The notes under the pieces were generated by a model. It was given only the letters and a program-made list of their open reading frames with translations, made no database searches and was not told where the DNA came from. DNA of 64,000 bases from positions 1 to 64,000 of the forward strand of contig JAEUBA010000114.1 of assembly GCA_018257865.1 (NCBI GenBank), written 5' to 3'. This DNA is from Stereocaulon alpinum. Its lineage: Eukaryota; Ascomycota; Lecanoromycetes; Lecanorales; Stereocaulaceae. Shown here one piece after another: positions 54,165 through 63,877 of the stretch. Numbering within the stretch: position 1 is the first letter of the stretch; every line of letters starts with the position of its first letter. A program made the position numbers and the translations under genes.

Positions 54165-54490
54165 GAGGGGGCCGTGAATCTACGCTGTAGTTCAGAGCAA
54201 TCGATCTTCATTGTCGTCCATCGCTCGGATAGCCGACAGGTGACATATCCACTTCAAGATAACGATTAAGCTGCTCAGCAGTAGCCAAATACGTGGAACT
54301 CGGCGCGCCTTCAACGAAGCTGTCTTACGCTTTCGGCGTAGCACGTAGATATTCAATCATAATACTTCTGCTTACCTTGCGGAAAGAAATTACATCAAGC
54401 TTCTATGCCAAACATATCTGGCTTTCACGGTCACTCGCGACGATTCGAAGACAGCCGAAGTCATAGACAATACTCAAGCCAGCATCACTG
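54165..54490 (-). repeat. duplicated locus D, copy B
   Basis: Inverted, shortened copy of 49261-49860. Its minus strand translates to WLLLSSLIVILKWICHLSAI and DDNEDRLL, matching copy A. Confidence 0.7.
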
Positions 54491-54592
54491 CAAGAATCAA
54501 TACAAACGATCGATCCACCGTAGCAGAGAGCTTCGGCTGCGCTCAACATCCCAGGTAACGCCCTGCTAAGAAATCGCTACCAATGTACGTAA

Positions 54593-54652
54593 GGGCATTA
54601 CATGGCAGGGCATTACATGGCAGGGCATTACATGGCAGGGCATTACATGGCC
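54593..54652 (+). repeat. 15-bp tandem repeat, 4 copies
   Basis: Four copies of gggcattacatggca, the last ending in c. The unit length is a multiple of 3, but no gene is apparent here. Confidence 0.97.
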
Positions 54653-54804
54653 GAGCTCACTTCAGTGGGATTTGAGTACTTGAGAGCCATTACGTGAGAA
54701 ATTCGAGGTTGCTAACTACCCGGAGGAGCCTCGTGCTGAGCTGTAGAGGGGATAGAGCTATCGTTGATCCAGCCTGAATATTCAAGAACCGAACACTGCT
54801 CGCG

Positions 54805-55522
54805 CTATGTAGTAGAAGGGACCCGACGCAGTTCTGCGGCGCAGTCACTTCCACAATCAAGGTCAGACCCAACATAGGCGTCAATAATATATGGATCACA
54901 GCCGTAGCAAAGTGTTGGCTGAGTCGAAGCTGTCGGAGACAAACTCTGTATATCACACAGCATCACAACCGAATCTTTTATCATACTCCTGGGAGTATCT
55001 AGGTTGTCGAGGTTTGGATGAAGTGCTCTGGGAATTTGAACATCGGTGTCTATCATCGTCTTCTGATCTTGGCCGAAGATATTGCGTTCTAAGGTCGATA
55101 TAAAGATTTCTGGGTTTAACGATCTTGTCTGGATAACTTCCATTTGAGCAGTCATCTCCGCCAGATTCTGTGCGAGACAACCCTTTTCGTTTTCGACGGC
55201 TACGAGCTGTTGCTCGAGAGACTCATTCTGCTGTTGTAACGATTGCTTTTCGACTTCGAGTTTCTCGACCTGTTGTCGCTTGCATATTCGCGATGTTCGG
55301 GCAGCTCTCCGATTGCGTAGGATGCGCTCGACTCGGCGCTGCTCTTTCTCATCTTCCGTCTTCGCTCGTTTTCTGTGTTATCAGCAGATACACGTTCATT
55401 TCCTCTAAGTAAGGCCATACCGAGGAGGAAGGCTGGTTTTAGGTAGACGAAGATCTCGGCCCCATGACTTTTCGCTTCTTCTGTGGCCAGATAGGTGCTG
55501 AAGATGAAGGATCAGAAGCCAT
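54805..55522 (-). pseudogene. HacA/Hac1-like bZIP transcription factor, probable pseudogene
   Basis: One minus frame reads KRAKTEDEKEQRRVERILRN, then RRAARTSRICKRQQVEKLEV, a leucine-zipper heptad (SLQQQNESLEQQLVAVENEK) and NLAEMTAQMEVI. It continues without a stop to VVMLCDIQSLSPTAS and a C-terminus ending at TAG 54805. KRAKTEDEKEQRR and the MLCD-(L/I)-Q motif are hallmarks of HacA/Hac1, the unfolded-protein-response bZIP activated by Ire1 splicing. The basic region keeps N-x-x-A-A-x-x-S-R but has Ile-Cys where Glu-Arg is usual. Upstream, ATG 55522 opens a short frame with PQKKRKVMG, like the HacA N-terminus. It meets a TAA and does not join the bZIP in frame across the apparent intron (ctgctgataacacag acceptor). 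No Ire1-type intron was found. A diverged second copy or a pseudogene is likely. Confidence 0.7.
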
Positions 55523-55617
55523 TGGTGCCGACAACTTTCCTGATACAAGTGTAAGAACGATCACAGACTGCACTTTTTCCACTTATCTATAAATTATGAT
55601 AATCACGTGAAAATTTC

Positions 55618-55821
55618 TGTCGGTAGAACCTAGCTGCTAGGTTGTACCGATTAGTAGGCTTGATCCCCTATTACCTGCCCCGGACAACCTGATTCGCAGG
55701 GTGTCTATTGGGCTTGGTAAACTGGGGATTGATTGAATCTAGCTAGCTAAGCTATGGTGTTTTATCTAGGAGTTGGCGCCAAGCCGCTAATTGCGGAGTG
55801 CGGAGCGAAGTTATTCCGACA
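55618..55821. repeat. solo LTR, family S, opposite orientation
   Basis: About 204 bp from TGTCGGTAGAAC to TTATTCCGACA, the reverse complement of the solo LTR at 31892-32099. It is flanked by a perfect 5-bp duplication ATTTC (55613-55617 and 55822-55826). Confidence 0.85.
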
Positions 55822-56688
55822 ATTTCAAAAAGTGTGTTGGAGAGATGTAGACCTACATAGATATATGTGACTTCAGTCATACAGCCTATACTACTTCTGG
55901 CTAGTCGCTAATCGGCTCTATCAAGGGACGGTCTACTCGATAGTTAGAGTTACATCCATTGCCCTTCCACGCGCGTCATCGCCCCTCCTATTTTTGCCAC
56001 GTCTATCATGAAGTTGTTAGGAAGAGCGTCCTTACTTTGCTGGCTCAAGTAGAGTCGACTCATAGAACGTGCGCTACGAAGCTGAGTATGACGGCGACCG
56101 GGGCCATGTCTAACGTAATTCATTGAACCTCCAAGATTTGCCCGGTGCCGCCTGGATTATGACATGTCATAGGGGGTCATGTAGTACGAACGTGTAACGT
56201 ACTTCGTCTCATCCATTGTAAGCTTGGGTTTGAGGTCCCATCCACAATCTTAGTAAGTGAATAGAGTTTGACTTGACGAAATCTCTTATGCGGATGGTAG
56301 TGTGTCAACTACGATCCAATCAGCGACAGCGGCTCATCCACAGAGCCGTACCGTTGCTGATATTTTCACTTTAATAGACTAGGCGGGCGCCGAACTAGGC
56401 TGGTGTCTGCATCAACAAGGATCAGTGGCCTAGATATTCAGGGAAGTGACAAGCTTTTTACGGGTGTTTCAGGGCTTTCAGATTCGGATTTCGACTTCAT
56501 TCGTTCATTTTCGTTAACCGGTCATTGATTGATTCCAAAGTCCTCGACACTAGCAAAAGGAACTCGTTTAACTAACGAAAGGGTGGCATTAATGCAGATC
56601 GGTATCGATCTGTTACCTCGAGAAAAGGACTTACTGATGCAAGTGTTGTACAATCGAGAAGCGGTATTGTCATGATATTTTTCGGAGA
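55822..56688. other. intergenic, no gene seen
   Basis: About 870 bp between the solo LTR and gypsy copy 3; no supported coding sequence. Confidence 0.4.
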
Positions 56689-56809
56689 TTGGAGAGGTGC
56701 GCAGCGCAGTGGCAGCACCACAGCAGATCCGAACGGTCCCTCATACAGCTTGGCAAGCACTGGGATTCCCGCCCCAGATGCTCAAGGACCGAATTTCTAG
56801 TGGTCTGCT

Positions 56810-57180
56810 TGAACCGTGCTATGAACCCTACCTGGCAGATCCTTGATTGGGGGCGTGTGACTACAGAACTGCTGGCTCTACGTGGCAGACATTTACAACG
56901 ATGCGACGAGGATCTGGAAGAGACGGCGCTGTTTCTGAGAAGAATACGAGAAGCTCACAAGGCGCTGTTTGACGACAGGCATCGGATCGCCGAGGTGAAT
57001 GCGGATAAAGGCACGTACATTCTGAAGGAACTGGATGAGTCAATAATGAAGGGGACTATTAATGATAGTCGACTAAATCGCTTTCACAGCCGAGCTGAAC
57101 TTGATGCTGGTGACGATGAATTTGCTGCTGATGCTAGAGTGAAGACATGGATGAAGACGAGGACAATGGCAGTGAAATAG
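56810..57180 (+). pseudogene. gypsy pol C-terminal fragment
   Basis: NPTWQILDWGRV, LEETALFLRRIREAHKALFD, then a deletion to IAEVNADKGTYILKELDES, SRLNRFHSRAEL and DDEFAADA align with the end of the 867-aa pol. The GPY/F segment is deleted. Confidence 0.85.
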
Positions 57181-58134
57181 AGTAACGCCTCCGCCCACGG
57201 CGGCGGAGTGATAGGCTAGGCGTGGAATGAGTAATGTCGCCTTCACCTGAGCAAGGTTTTTGGGAGGGGTCGAGGATTTTCACTGACCTTGAAGCTTCAC
57301 TGACCTTCAAGCTTACCTTCACCACTTACCACTGCTGGTTACGATACCGTTGCAAATATATATTCGCCATTCCCCCTCGAATCGTGGAACTTCCAGTCAA
57401 GATATATATATATATATACATACCTGCCATTCTCCTCTCGAGCTGTGGATACCTAGCATTATCACCCCACTAGTGTCAAGGTCCCACTCTCAAATCTTCT
57501 TCAGATGGACGACGGCGCAGTGTCTCACGCTTTCGTATCTTGCACAGACTTATTCAAATGAATGGAAATAGCTTGCAAGAATTCTCAACCAATGGTTCCA
57601 AACCGAGTTACCAACCTCAGATGGATTGTCAGCGCAGGCACTAGCTACTATGTGGTATGGTGTACAGCGAAGAATCTGTGCTTATCAAAGGGGTTCCAGA
57701 GGCAGTTGTGAAGTCCCCTAAGCCTATCAAACTACACAACACAAGTCGGAAACGCAAAGTGGTATAGGACGATAGCAATACGTCTGATAAGAGAGTTCCT
57801 TCAACTCTATCTACAGCCAGACTAACAGTCCCCCCTCAACACCTAAGAGACGCCGCACGTCAGCAAGAGTGGTCTGCTTGCACCTTACTCATTGCCCAAG
57901 ACTCTGGCAATTCCTCCGCTTGCTACGTCTGCACCTAGGAGATCAACCCGCAAAGATCGTCAAATTTAGCTGAGCTTCAATCCTCTTTCCTTTTTCCTCA
58001 CCAGCTGTCATACATATATTTATATATACATATTTTCCTTCTTCAAATCTTTCGCCTTGCTGCTTTTCGAATTCAGCAATGGGCATGTCAATTAGGTTGA
58101 CCTACACAACAGGTCGACCTAGACAACGTTAGCG

Positions 58135-58380
58135 ATGCGACTCTCCGCGGGCTTTCTCCGCGCGTTTTCCAAAGGTCCGCAAGGGATCACTTCCGTTACT
58201 GGGAATGAGGCCCTTCGTCATATGGCACCTGTTCCTTCGGGGCCAACGCCACTGATCTCAGTCACTAGGTCGTGTGCAGTCAGCAACAATGCTGGGACTT
58301 CAGGAGGATCTCTATTGCAGACGGATAGCGAGGCCAATCGTCGAACTAGCAATCAAACGCATCATCTCGCGATGGGATTG
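58135..58380 (+). pseudogene. gypsy accessory ORF relic (copy 3)
   Basis: Shows FSKGPQGITSV, PVPSGPTPLISVTRSCAVSN and QTHHLAMGLINGHGTTI, the last matching sequence after the ORF in the other copies. The SDRPSRNH block is deleted. The frame runs on through the broken LTR to 58611. Confidence 0.6.
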
Positions 58381-58465
58381 ATCAATGGTCATGGGACGAC
58401 CATTGTATGGGGATGGGTGGGGACGCATGTGGTGGTGTGGACAGTGCAGCTGCAGGCATTTCATT

Positions 58466-59137
58466 ATCGAGAGATAACTTCCGGTAGTTCTCGTTCTACA
58501 TATCGTTTTGGGTACTTGTATCTAATACCATTAACGACGAAAGTAGCAAGGATAGGGGTTCCTGTTCGAGGAGTGGGGCTAGAGGAATCATCGTGTAAAG
58601 TTGGTGCCTGACTGGAATTTCTCGAATGAGAGCCATCAAGTGGTGCAATATTCCTGTATTGAACTTTCCCATTTTGTTCTCTTCGTTTGTTGCTTTGTGC
58701 CATATAGCAGTACTATGCAAGAAGAACATAAGTGGTATGATTGACAATCATGACTTTTATGATGTTCTAAGCCTCATGCTGTATTCTAGAGTGATCTATA
58801 ACTCTTGTAACCCTTGCTGGTAGTTAGACTAAGGCCTATATTCAGCACAACAATTGTTAGTATCTTGTTTCACGTCTCTCCCAAAAGTGTATTATAACGC
58901 CTAGCCGAGAATCTCTTTGAGTCCTCCTAGTGTCCAATCCTATTTAGTTATATTAGACCAGGTGGCTCGTATCCTAGTAGCTCAATGGCGGAATAGTCAA
59001 TGCTCAAACACTACACGTAAGTCGTTAAAAAAACTGGTAGATTATTACTACGACAAAGGCTAGCCTGTACAATCTTACTATTCTTGGCTTTAGTCACTCG
59101 ATTTGACCTACACCAAGCCGTTTCAATGATCGTCTCG
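58466..59137. other. intergenic, no gene seen
   Basis: About 670 bp; short frames in both directions at 58464-58823 with no domain. Confidence 0.4.
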
Positions 59138-60994
59138 TTATGGCGGAGTAGGAGAATCCCAGATTTGGTGCCTAAATGAATGCTGATTAGGATTTTGGTA
59201 TGTTAGACCTCTCCAATTGTGCTTCCGGTTTATGACAATTCTAGTTCCAAGTATGTGTCCGGGTGGAATATTTGATGTTATATTTCTATTCGTCACCGGC
59301 GGTTTTTGATCATGCATGTAAGGTTCTGACTGAAGTTTCTCACTGGCTGAAAGAATGGGATCTCTATAAACGCTTATTGAGAACCGACCACGTTCACCGA
59401 GCTCGATCCCGCTGAGTCTATACTTACTCTTGTGTGTTTTTTGATCTGATAGCACGGAGAGACGAGTTTCGCGTTGTAGAGATTCCGGCGATGGAGGTGG
59501 AGTCTCATTGTCTGAGTTGCAGGTTCTGTGTAAATCTCCTTTGTACGCTGAGTTCATAGTGTAAGAGCTGTACCTTGTATCATCGTAACCCTCAAAGTTG
59601 AAAGATTCTTCCTCGGTAAGGGATTGTGATGAGTGTGGTATAGTGTCATCGATCGCTATTGCCGCATCCGCAAGAGGACTGTGCGTATAGTAGTCGAGCT
59701 CACCTACTCGGGAATGATGACTATTCGATTTTTCGACTATGACGCCTTTTCCCACCTCCTCCCGCGATTGTCCATCTGACGGTATAAATTGAATCATATG
59801 CGATGATAGATCTGCGAGCAAAGGCGATGATAGTGTACTAGTGTGGCACAACGTGTCATCATCTGAAATCCAGGCTTCCTTCCTGTGCTGCTGGAATGTT
59901 GCTGTCCCAGGAAGCGGGTCTTCAAAGTTCACCAGTTCATCAAAACGGACGGCTGGGCCAAAGAAAGACTCGAAAAAGTCCTTAATCAGCCTTTGCATTA
60001 TCAGATATGGCCTCACAAACTTGCCTGATGCTGGGATGGAGTCGAATCCGATCTCTGGATAGCATAGCACCTTGAGATAGAAATAGTCTGTTACCAGAGA
60101 ATATCGATCGTTATTTACTCCTTCAGCGCAGATGGCCCACACCCCGTTCGGAGGTGCTGAGACTAAGGTCTTTCCTGCAGGATAATATGGCGGCTCGATG
60201 AGTGGACATGATGATTCATAGGTTATGCCTTGGTCAAGTATTTGGTCTAATTCTTCTTGGAGAATTTGCTTGTTGTTGCAACCGCAGGCTCGGGCTGCCG
60301 CAAGGAAACACAGATAGTATTGCTTCTCGTTTGCGGTCTTGTGAGCGTTGATATCTATTGTGCTAAAAGCTAGTGTGCGTCCATCCCCGAGTCCACGAAG
60401 GAGCCACTTGACCATACATTGAAGGGTTCTTGACTCAGCGATTATGATGCCTAGTGAGGGTATACGGTAGCTTAGACTCTCGATCTTTGCTTGAATTCTA
60501 TCTCTTGACCTCCCATCCTGGACCAGCGGAAATAGGCCATTGAGTCTCATTTTCTCTCGAAACTCCTTCATATTTGCACTGCAGCAAGCGGGCCAGAGAC
60601 CTTCTATCTCAGAAGCCGTAGCCTTATCTTGTCGAATGTTCATTTCCGGCTCACACAGACTCGCAAGGCTCTCCCAAAATTCCACGGCCCGGCTGAGGGC
60701 GGACATCAGCTCCCGAGGTACATAGTCAAGGAGTTTGCTGAACACACAGAGTGAGGTCCAGCTACATTTCTGCCAAACCGCACAAAAGGTCTCCAACTTA
60801 ACCAGCTTTTCGTTGATAGGGTGAGTAAACAAGTTCGGGAGGTATTTGCTCGTCCCATCTGGCGCACCAAGCTCGTCGGCCATGGATGTGAGCTCTGCGA
60901 TATCTTGTTCTGGGTCATACATATCACGTAAAAGTGTGTACTGAACAGGCTGTCGCATCGAACGAGATGAACATCCTCGATATTCGATCTCCAT
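59138..60994 (-). CDS. DUF3723-like protein, 618 aa
   Basis: An intact single-exon frame. The N-terminal half has AVEFWESLASLCEPEMN, ASEIEGLWPACCSANMKEFR, NGLFPLVQDGRSRDRIQAKI and YRIPSLGIIIAESRTL, then MVKWLLRGLG. The order (FW..L, then L..G.+FP.+.D...R..I, then IPSL....ED) follows the fungal DUF3723 family as I remember it. The usual ~150 N-terminal residues of that family are absent; the ATG at 60994 may be internal, or the gene may be 5'-truncated. The C-terminal third is disordered and Ser/Asp-rich. DUF3723 genes are reported as recurrent accessory genes of Starship giant transposons in Pezizomycotina. No DUF3435 captain was seen here. Molecular function unknown. Confidence 0.65.
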   Translation of the reverse strand: MEIEYRGCSSRSMRQPVQYTLLRDMYDPEQDIAELTSMADELGAPDGTSKYLPNLFTHPINEKLVKLETFCAVWQKCSWTSLCVFSKLLDYVPRELMSALSRAVEFWESLASLCEPEMNIRQDKATASEIEGLWPACCSANMKEFREKMRLNGLFPLVQDGRSRDRIQAKIESLSYRIPSLGIIIAESRTLQCMVKWLLRGLGDGRTLAFSTIDINAHKTANEKQYYLCFLAAARACGCNNKQILQEELDQILDQGITYESSCPLIEPPYYPAGKTLVSAPPNGVWAICAEGVNNDRYSLVTDYFYLKVLCYPEIGFDSIPASGKFVRPYLIMQRLIKDFFESFFGPAVRFDELVNFEDPLPGTATFQQHRKEAWISDDDTLCHTSTLSSPLLADLSSHMIQFIPSDGQSREEVGKGVIVEKSNSHHSRVGELDYYTHSPLADAAIAIDDTIPHSSQSLTEEESFNFEGYDDTRYSSYTMNSAYKGDLHRTCNSDNETPPPSPESLQRETRLSVLSDQKTHKSKYRLSGIELGERGRFSISVYRDPILSASEKLQSEPYMHDQKPPVTNRNITSNIPPGHILGTRIVINRKHNWRGLTYQNPNQHSFRHQIWDSPTPP

Positions 60995-61456
60995 CCATTA
61001 GTAATATATCCTGTTCTGGGCTGATAGGTTCCATGTAAAGCTTAAGATTTGCCAAATTATACCGTTCTCATCCCTACTAAGTGAGAGTAATCAATAACAA
61101 GTAGCGAAGGTATATTAAACGTGATAATCAATACCTTATTATAAAGAGAAGAAAGGAAGGTTTACCGGATCCATTCGGTATGAATTTTGGATTACTATCA
61201 TGACACGCTAAAGATTCAAAGTATAATCGCTTCCAAGCTAGAATCTACTTTTCTAATTCCAAGAAACTTCTAGGACGGAGCGTCACCGGTCCAGTCGGAT
61301 AATAACATGAGTCTCTGGATATACTAATCTGAATACCGTATTACGATTGTATATAGATCATCATAATCCTCCTCACTAGCCGGTATAGTACGATGACGAT
61401 AGATCATGCTGTGAGCGCGGTGGTGATATGGATACTACCGACAGCGCAAGTTGAAA
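60995..61456. other. AT-rich spacer
   Basis: About 460 bp; probable 5' region of the DUF3723-like gene; no other gene seen. Confidence 0.4.
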
Positions 61457-61732
61457 CTCCGACCATCTACTTTTGAACACCCCCACCAACTTTCCTGAAA
61501 TTTGGAAATTTCAACTATACTGCCTACAGGGCCCAGTACACCTATTTTGCGGGCGTAAAAATTGTTTAAATACAGTTCTTGCTACTTCTGTCTATTTAGA
61601 ACGTCTTGGATCGTTGCCGCTGGCTGTAGTTGACTAACTCTTACGCCCGCAGGATAGGTGTACTGAGGCCTGTAGGCAGTATAGTTGGAATTCCAAAAGG
61701 TTGGTGGGCGTGTCAGTTGAAGATGTTCGGAG
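61457..61732. repeat. ~275-bp foldback element (imperfect ~95-bp inverted repeat)
   Basis: Left arm 61457-61558 (starts ctccgaccatctac, includes caactatactgcctacag and cctattttgcgggcgtaa) pairs with right arm 61640-61732 (ttacgcccgcaggatagg, ctgtaggcagtatagttgg, ends gatgttcggag). The ~80-bp loop is unrelated. Pairing extends over nearly the whole arm with small gaps. It could be a MITE, a foldback transposon or a structured RNA. It lies between two intact minus-strand ORFs. Confidence 0.85.
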
Positions 61733-62262
61733 CTATGATAGAATGTTTAATATACGCTGTCGTACTAGGCCCGCTGCTGCAAGGTTTATATACGCTTAAC
61801 CTTCCTCAATTAGGGCCCTTAGGTGCTATATCGCGCCAATCGTTTGAGGGCGCATCGTTGCTAGATTATTGAACATTGCTAATATTTTGATTCAAACGCC
61901 AAGACACACATAGACGTATTATTCGCCCGAGAATTAGAAGTACGGAATCCTAGTCAGTATCCGCGATCAATTCTTGAGCGTGATTCATCATTCATCAATG
62001 GGATCTGCAGGTCTGGTGAAACAAATTGCTGGAATTTTGAGGCAGAAGGCTTGGCCTATAGACGAAGCTAGGAACATACCGACTTAACGAGCTCCCTGAT
62101 CGAGAGGTGCGAGTCTAATCGATCTTATAGGATATTCCAATCAATACTTTTAGAACGCTTGTAGCTATCGATTAGGACGGTGAAACTATTTATGGATTGA
62201 TTTACAGCTACTTATTGCGCTTTATATAGAGATTTGTATGGGAGTCGAAACAAATTGCAATA
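61733..62262. other. intergenic, no gene seen
   Basis: About 530 bp. The frame 61630-61872 is mostly inverted-repeat arm and is not supported as a gene. Confidence 0.4.
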
Positions 62263-63165
62263 CTAGGGAGCGTCGGTCTGTAGAGCGGGGTTTCTCCCTC
62301 CTTTTTTGAGAGTCTTAGAAATATTAAGAGCAGTTGCCAGATCAGAGGGAAGCTCCCTGCCTTGCTGCACCTTACAGATTGCGATTTCATCGCCGTTCTT
62401 GTGGATTACTGAGTTCCTTGATTTGAAAAGGTATCTTCCCCCTGTCCCTTTATTTTTCCAAGTTATAGGGTTTCTGTCTGCCTTTTCAATCTGAGCTTTC
62501 ATAGATGTGTGTACCGATGCATATTCTTGGAATCCACAGGTAATCGCATCAGTCACGGTATTTGCACGTACTTCCCAACTATAGATACGCTTTCGTGCCG
62601 CTCTTCCAGACTCCTTATTCTCGCCGACTATAACGAGAACCGCATGTTGCCGCCCTATTGACGTGGACTCCTTGAAAGAATACTCCCTGGAACCATTTTC
62701 CATATATTCCTTCGTCACTTTATTGGCTTCGCTCATAGCCTGTGATTCAGGGCTTAGAATCTGACGCCACTCTTCGAATGCTTCGTCGCTGATCTTGGCT
62801 TTTGTCTGATGTATGACTCTAAGCAGCTGCTGCAGCCTCTCTTTGTTTTTGAATTCATCTCCTACTGGCCAGCTGGCCCAAGTTTTCCCCTTAACAGCAG
62901 CTGCAATCCTCTTGAATATCGACAAATTTAGTAGTCTATCCATTTCCTCTGTTTCAAATGGCGCGCCACGAGATTTCATAGTCTTCTTACATTCTGCCCT
63001 TGTGTATGTTGAGTGTCCGTAAGTATGTATCAATATTAGACAGCTATTATACGCCGCCGCATAATGTTCGCCTTTGTCATTCTTTGCCTTCAAACGTTCC
63101 AGGAGCACTTCTATTTCAGGACTTATGGGAAGATTCTGGACTTTCTCAAAAGCAGGTATAGCCAT
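62263..63165 (-). CDS. intact 300-aa protein of unknown function
   Basis: A single-exon frame from MAIPAFEKVQNLPISPEIEV to a TAG at 62265. It is charged and mostly helical (LLERLKAKNDKGEHYAAAYN, MKSRGAPFETEEMDRLLNLS, RLQQLLRVIHQTKAKISDEA). It ends with a basic segment (NKGTGGRYLFKSRNSVIHKN). There is no signal peptide, membrane segment or zinc site. Coding character is good across the whole length and there are no stops, unlike most genes in this window. No family recognised. It neighbours the DUF3723-like gene on the same strand. Confidence 0.55.
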   Translation of the reverse strand: MAIPAFEKVQNLPISPEIEVLLERLKAKNDKGEHYAAAYNSCLILIHTYGHSTYTRAECKKTMKSRGAPFETEEMDRLLNLSIFKRIAAAVKGKTWASWPVGDEFKNKERLQQLLRVIHQTKAKISDEAFEEWRQILSPESQAMSEANKVTKEYMENGSREYSFKESTSIGRQHAVLVIVGENKESGRAARKRIYSWEVRANTVTDAITCGFQEYASVHTSMKAQIEKADRNPITWKNKGTGGRYLFKSRNSVIHKNGDEIAICKVQQGRELPSDLATALNISKTLKKGGRNPALQTDAP

Positions 63166-63877
63166 GGAGTACCAAAGACTTTCCTATAGCATTCTAAGAG
63201 AGGCTACCCTATATATACATAAAGTTTGAATCTTATACGCTCTCACATAATCTTGCTTACGCTTTGATATAGATTATTGGGTTAGAGCTGCCAAGATCGC
63301 GTATGGGCACTTGTGTTAGGAACCGGCCCTGAGTGGGCGCGCGAAGGCCTGTAACTTCAAGTAAGTATGCCCTGGCCCGATAGGGTCACGGCACCGGGTA
63401 GGCAGGGTGATAAGGAGCCACGCTAGAAGGCAAAGCCCAGCCGGTGATATGACGTAGTTACTTGAAAGACACTATATAGGTGTTCGCGCTTATATGATTG
63501 TGGGAAAACAAAGACCACCAAGCTGGACTTGAAAAGGGGCTTAGGGATGGAAATATCCTTCTAGACTAGGTACCTAGGTCGACTACGACAATTACTACAT
63601 ATATCTTTCAAAATTCTATTGCGGATCAGTAGCTAGCAAGAAGATGGAATTTTGTATATCATCATTATCAGTTCGTCAACGCGCAGATACGCAAAGTGAC
63701 GAAGAGGAAACATACTAGAGCCAATTTAATGGCAAACAAAAATATATCGCCGTTTAGACATATATATCGTGGACGAGGGGAGTGAAAGACAATGGTCGAT
63801 TATATACTACTACCACATTATCTGGAATTTTGATATTCTCTTAAAGCTGATAGTAACCATCTGATTTTTTATACCAC
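63166..63877. other. intergenic with a possible second LTR type
   Basis: About 710 bp. From about 63317 the sequence reads tgttaggaaccggccctgag, followed by GC-rich segments and actatatagg, which would suit a copia-type LTR start, but no matching end or target duplication was found. No gene seen. Confidence 0.3.

Larger units (their letters stand above)
56689..58465 (+). mobile_element. Ty3/gypsy copy 3, heavily deleted
   Basis: Pol C-terminal fragment (56810-57180), 3' noncoding region with TATA-rich tract (57400-57420) and segments matching 4110-4500 and 58010-58100, an accessory-ORF relic (58135-58380), a polypurine tract (ggggatgggtggggacgca) and the first ~38 bp of the LTR (TGTGGTGGTGTGG, from 58428). 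The LTR is broken off at about 58465. Same family as the copies at 3112-5375 and 32796-38748. Confidence 0.85.

Noticed and set aside
61630..61872. 80-aa plus-strand ORF
   Set aside because: Mostly built from the right arm of the inverted repeat with no coding character.
63317..63540. Possible copia-type LTR starting TGTTAGGAACCGGCC
   Set aside because: No matching 3' end, second copy or target duplication could be found in the window, so it is only mentioned as a possibility.
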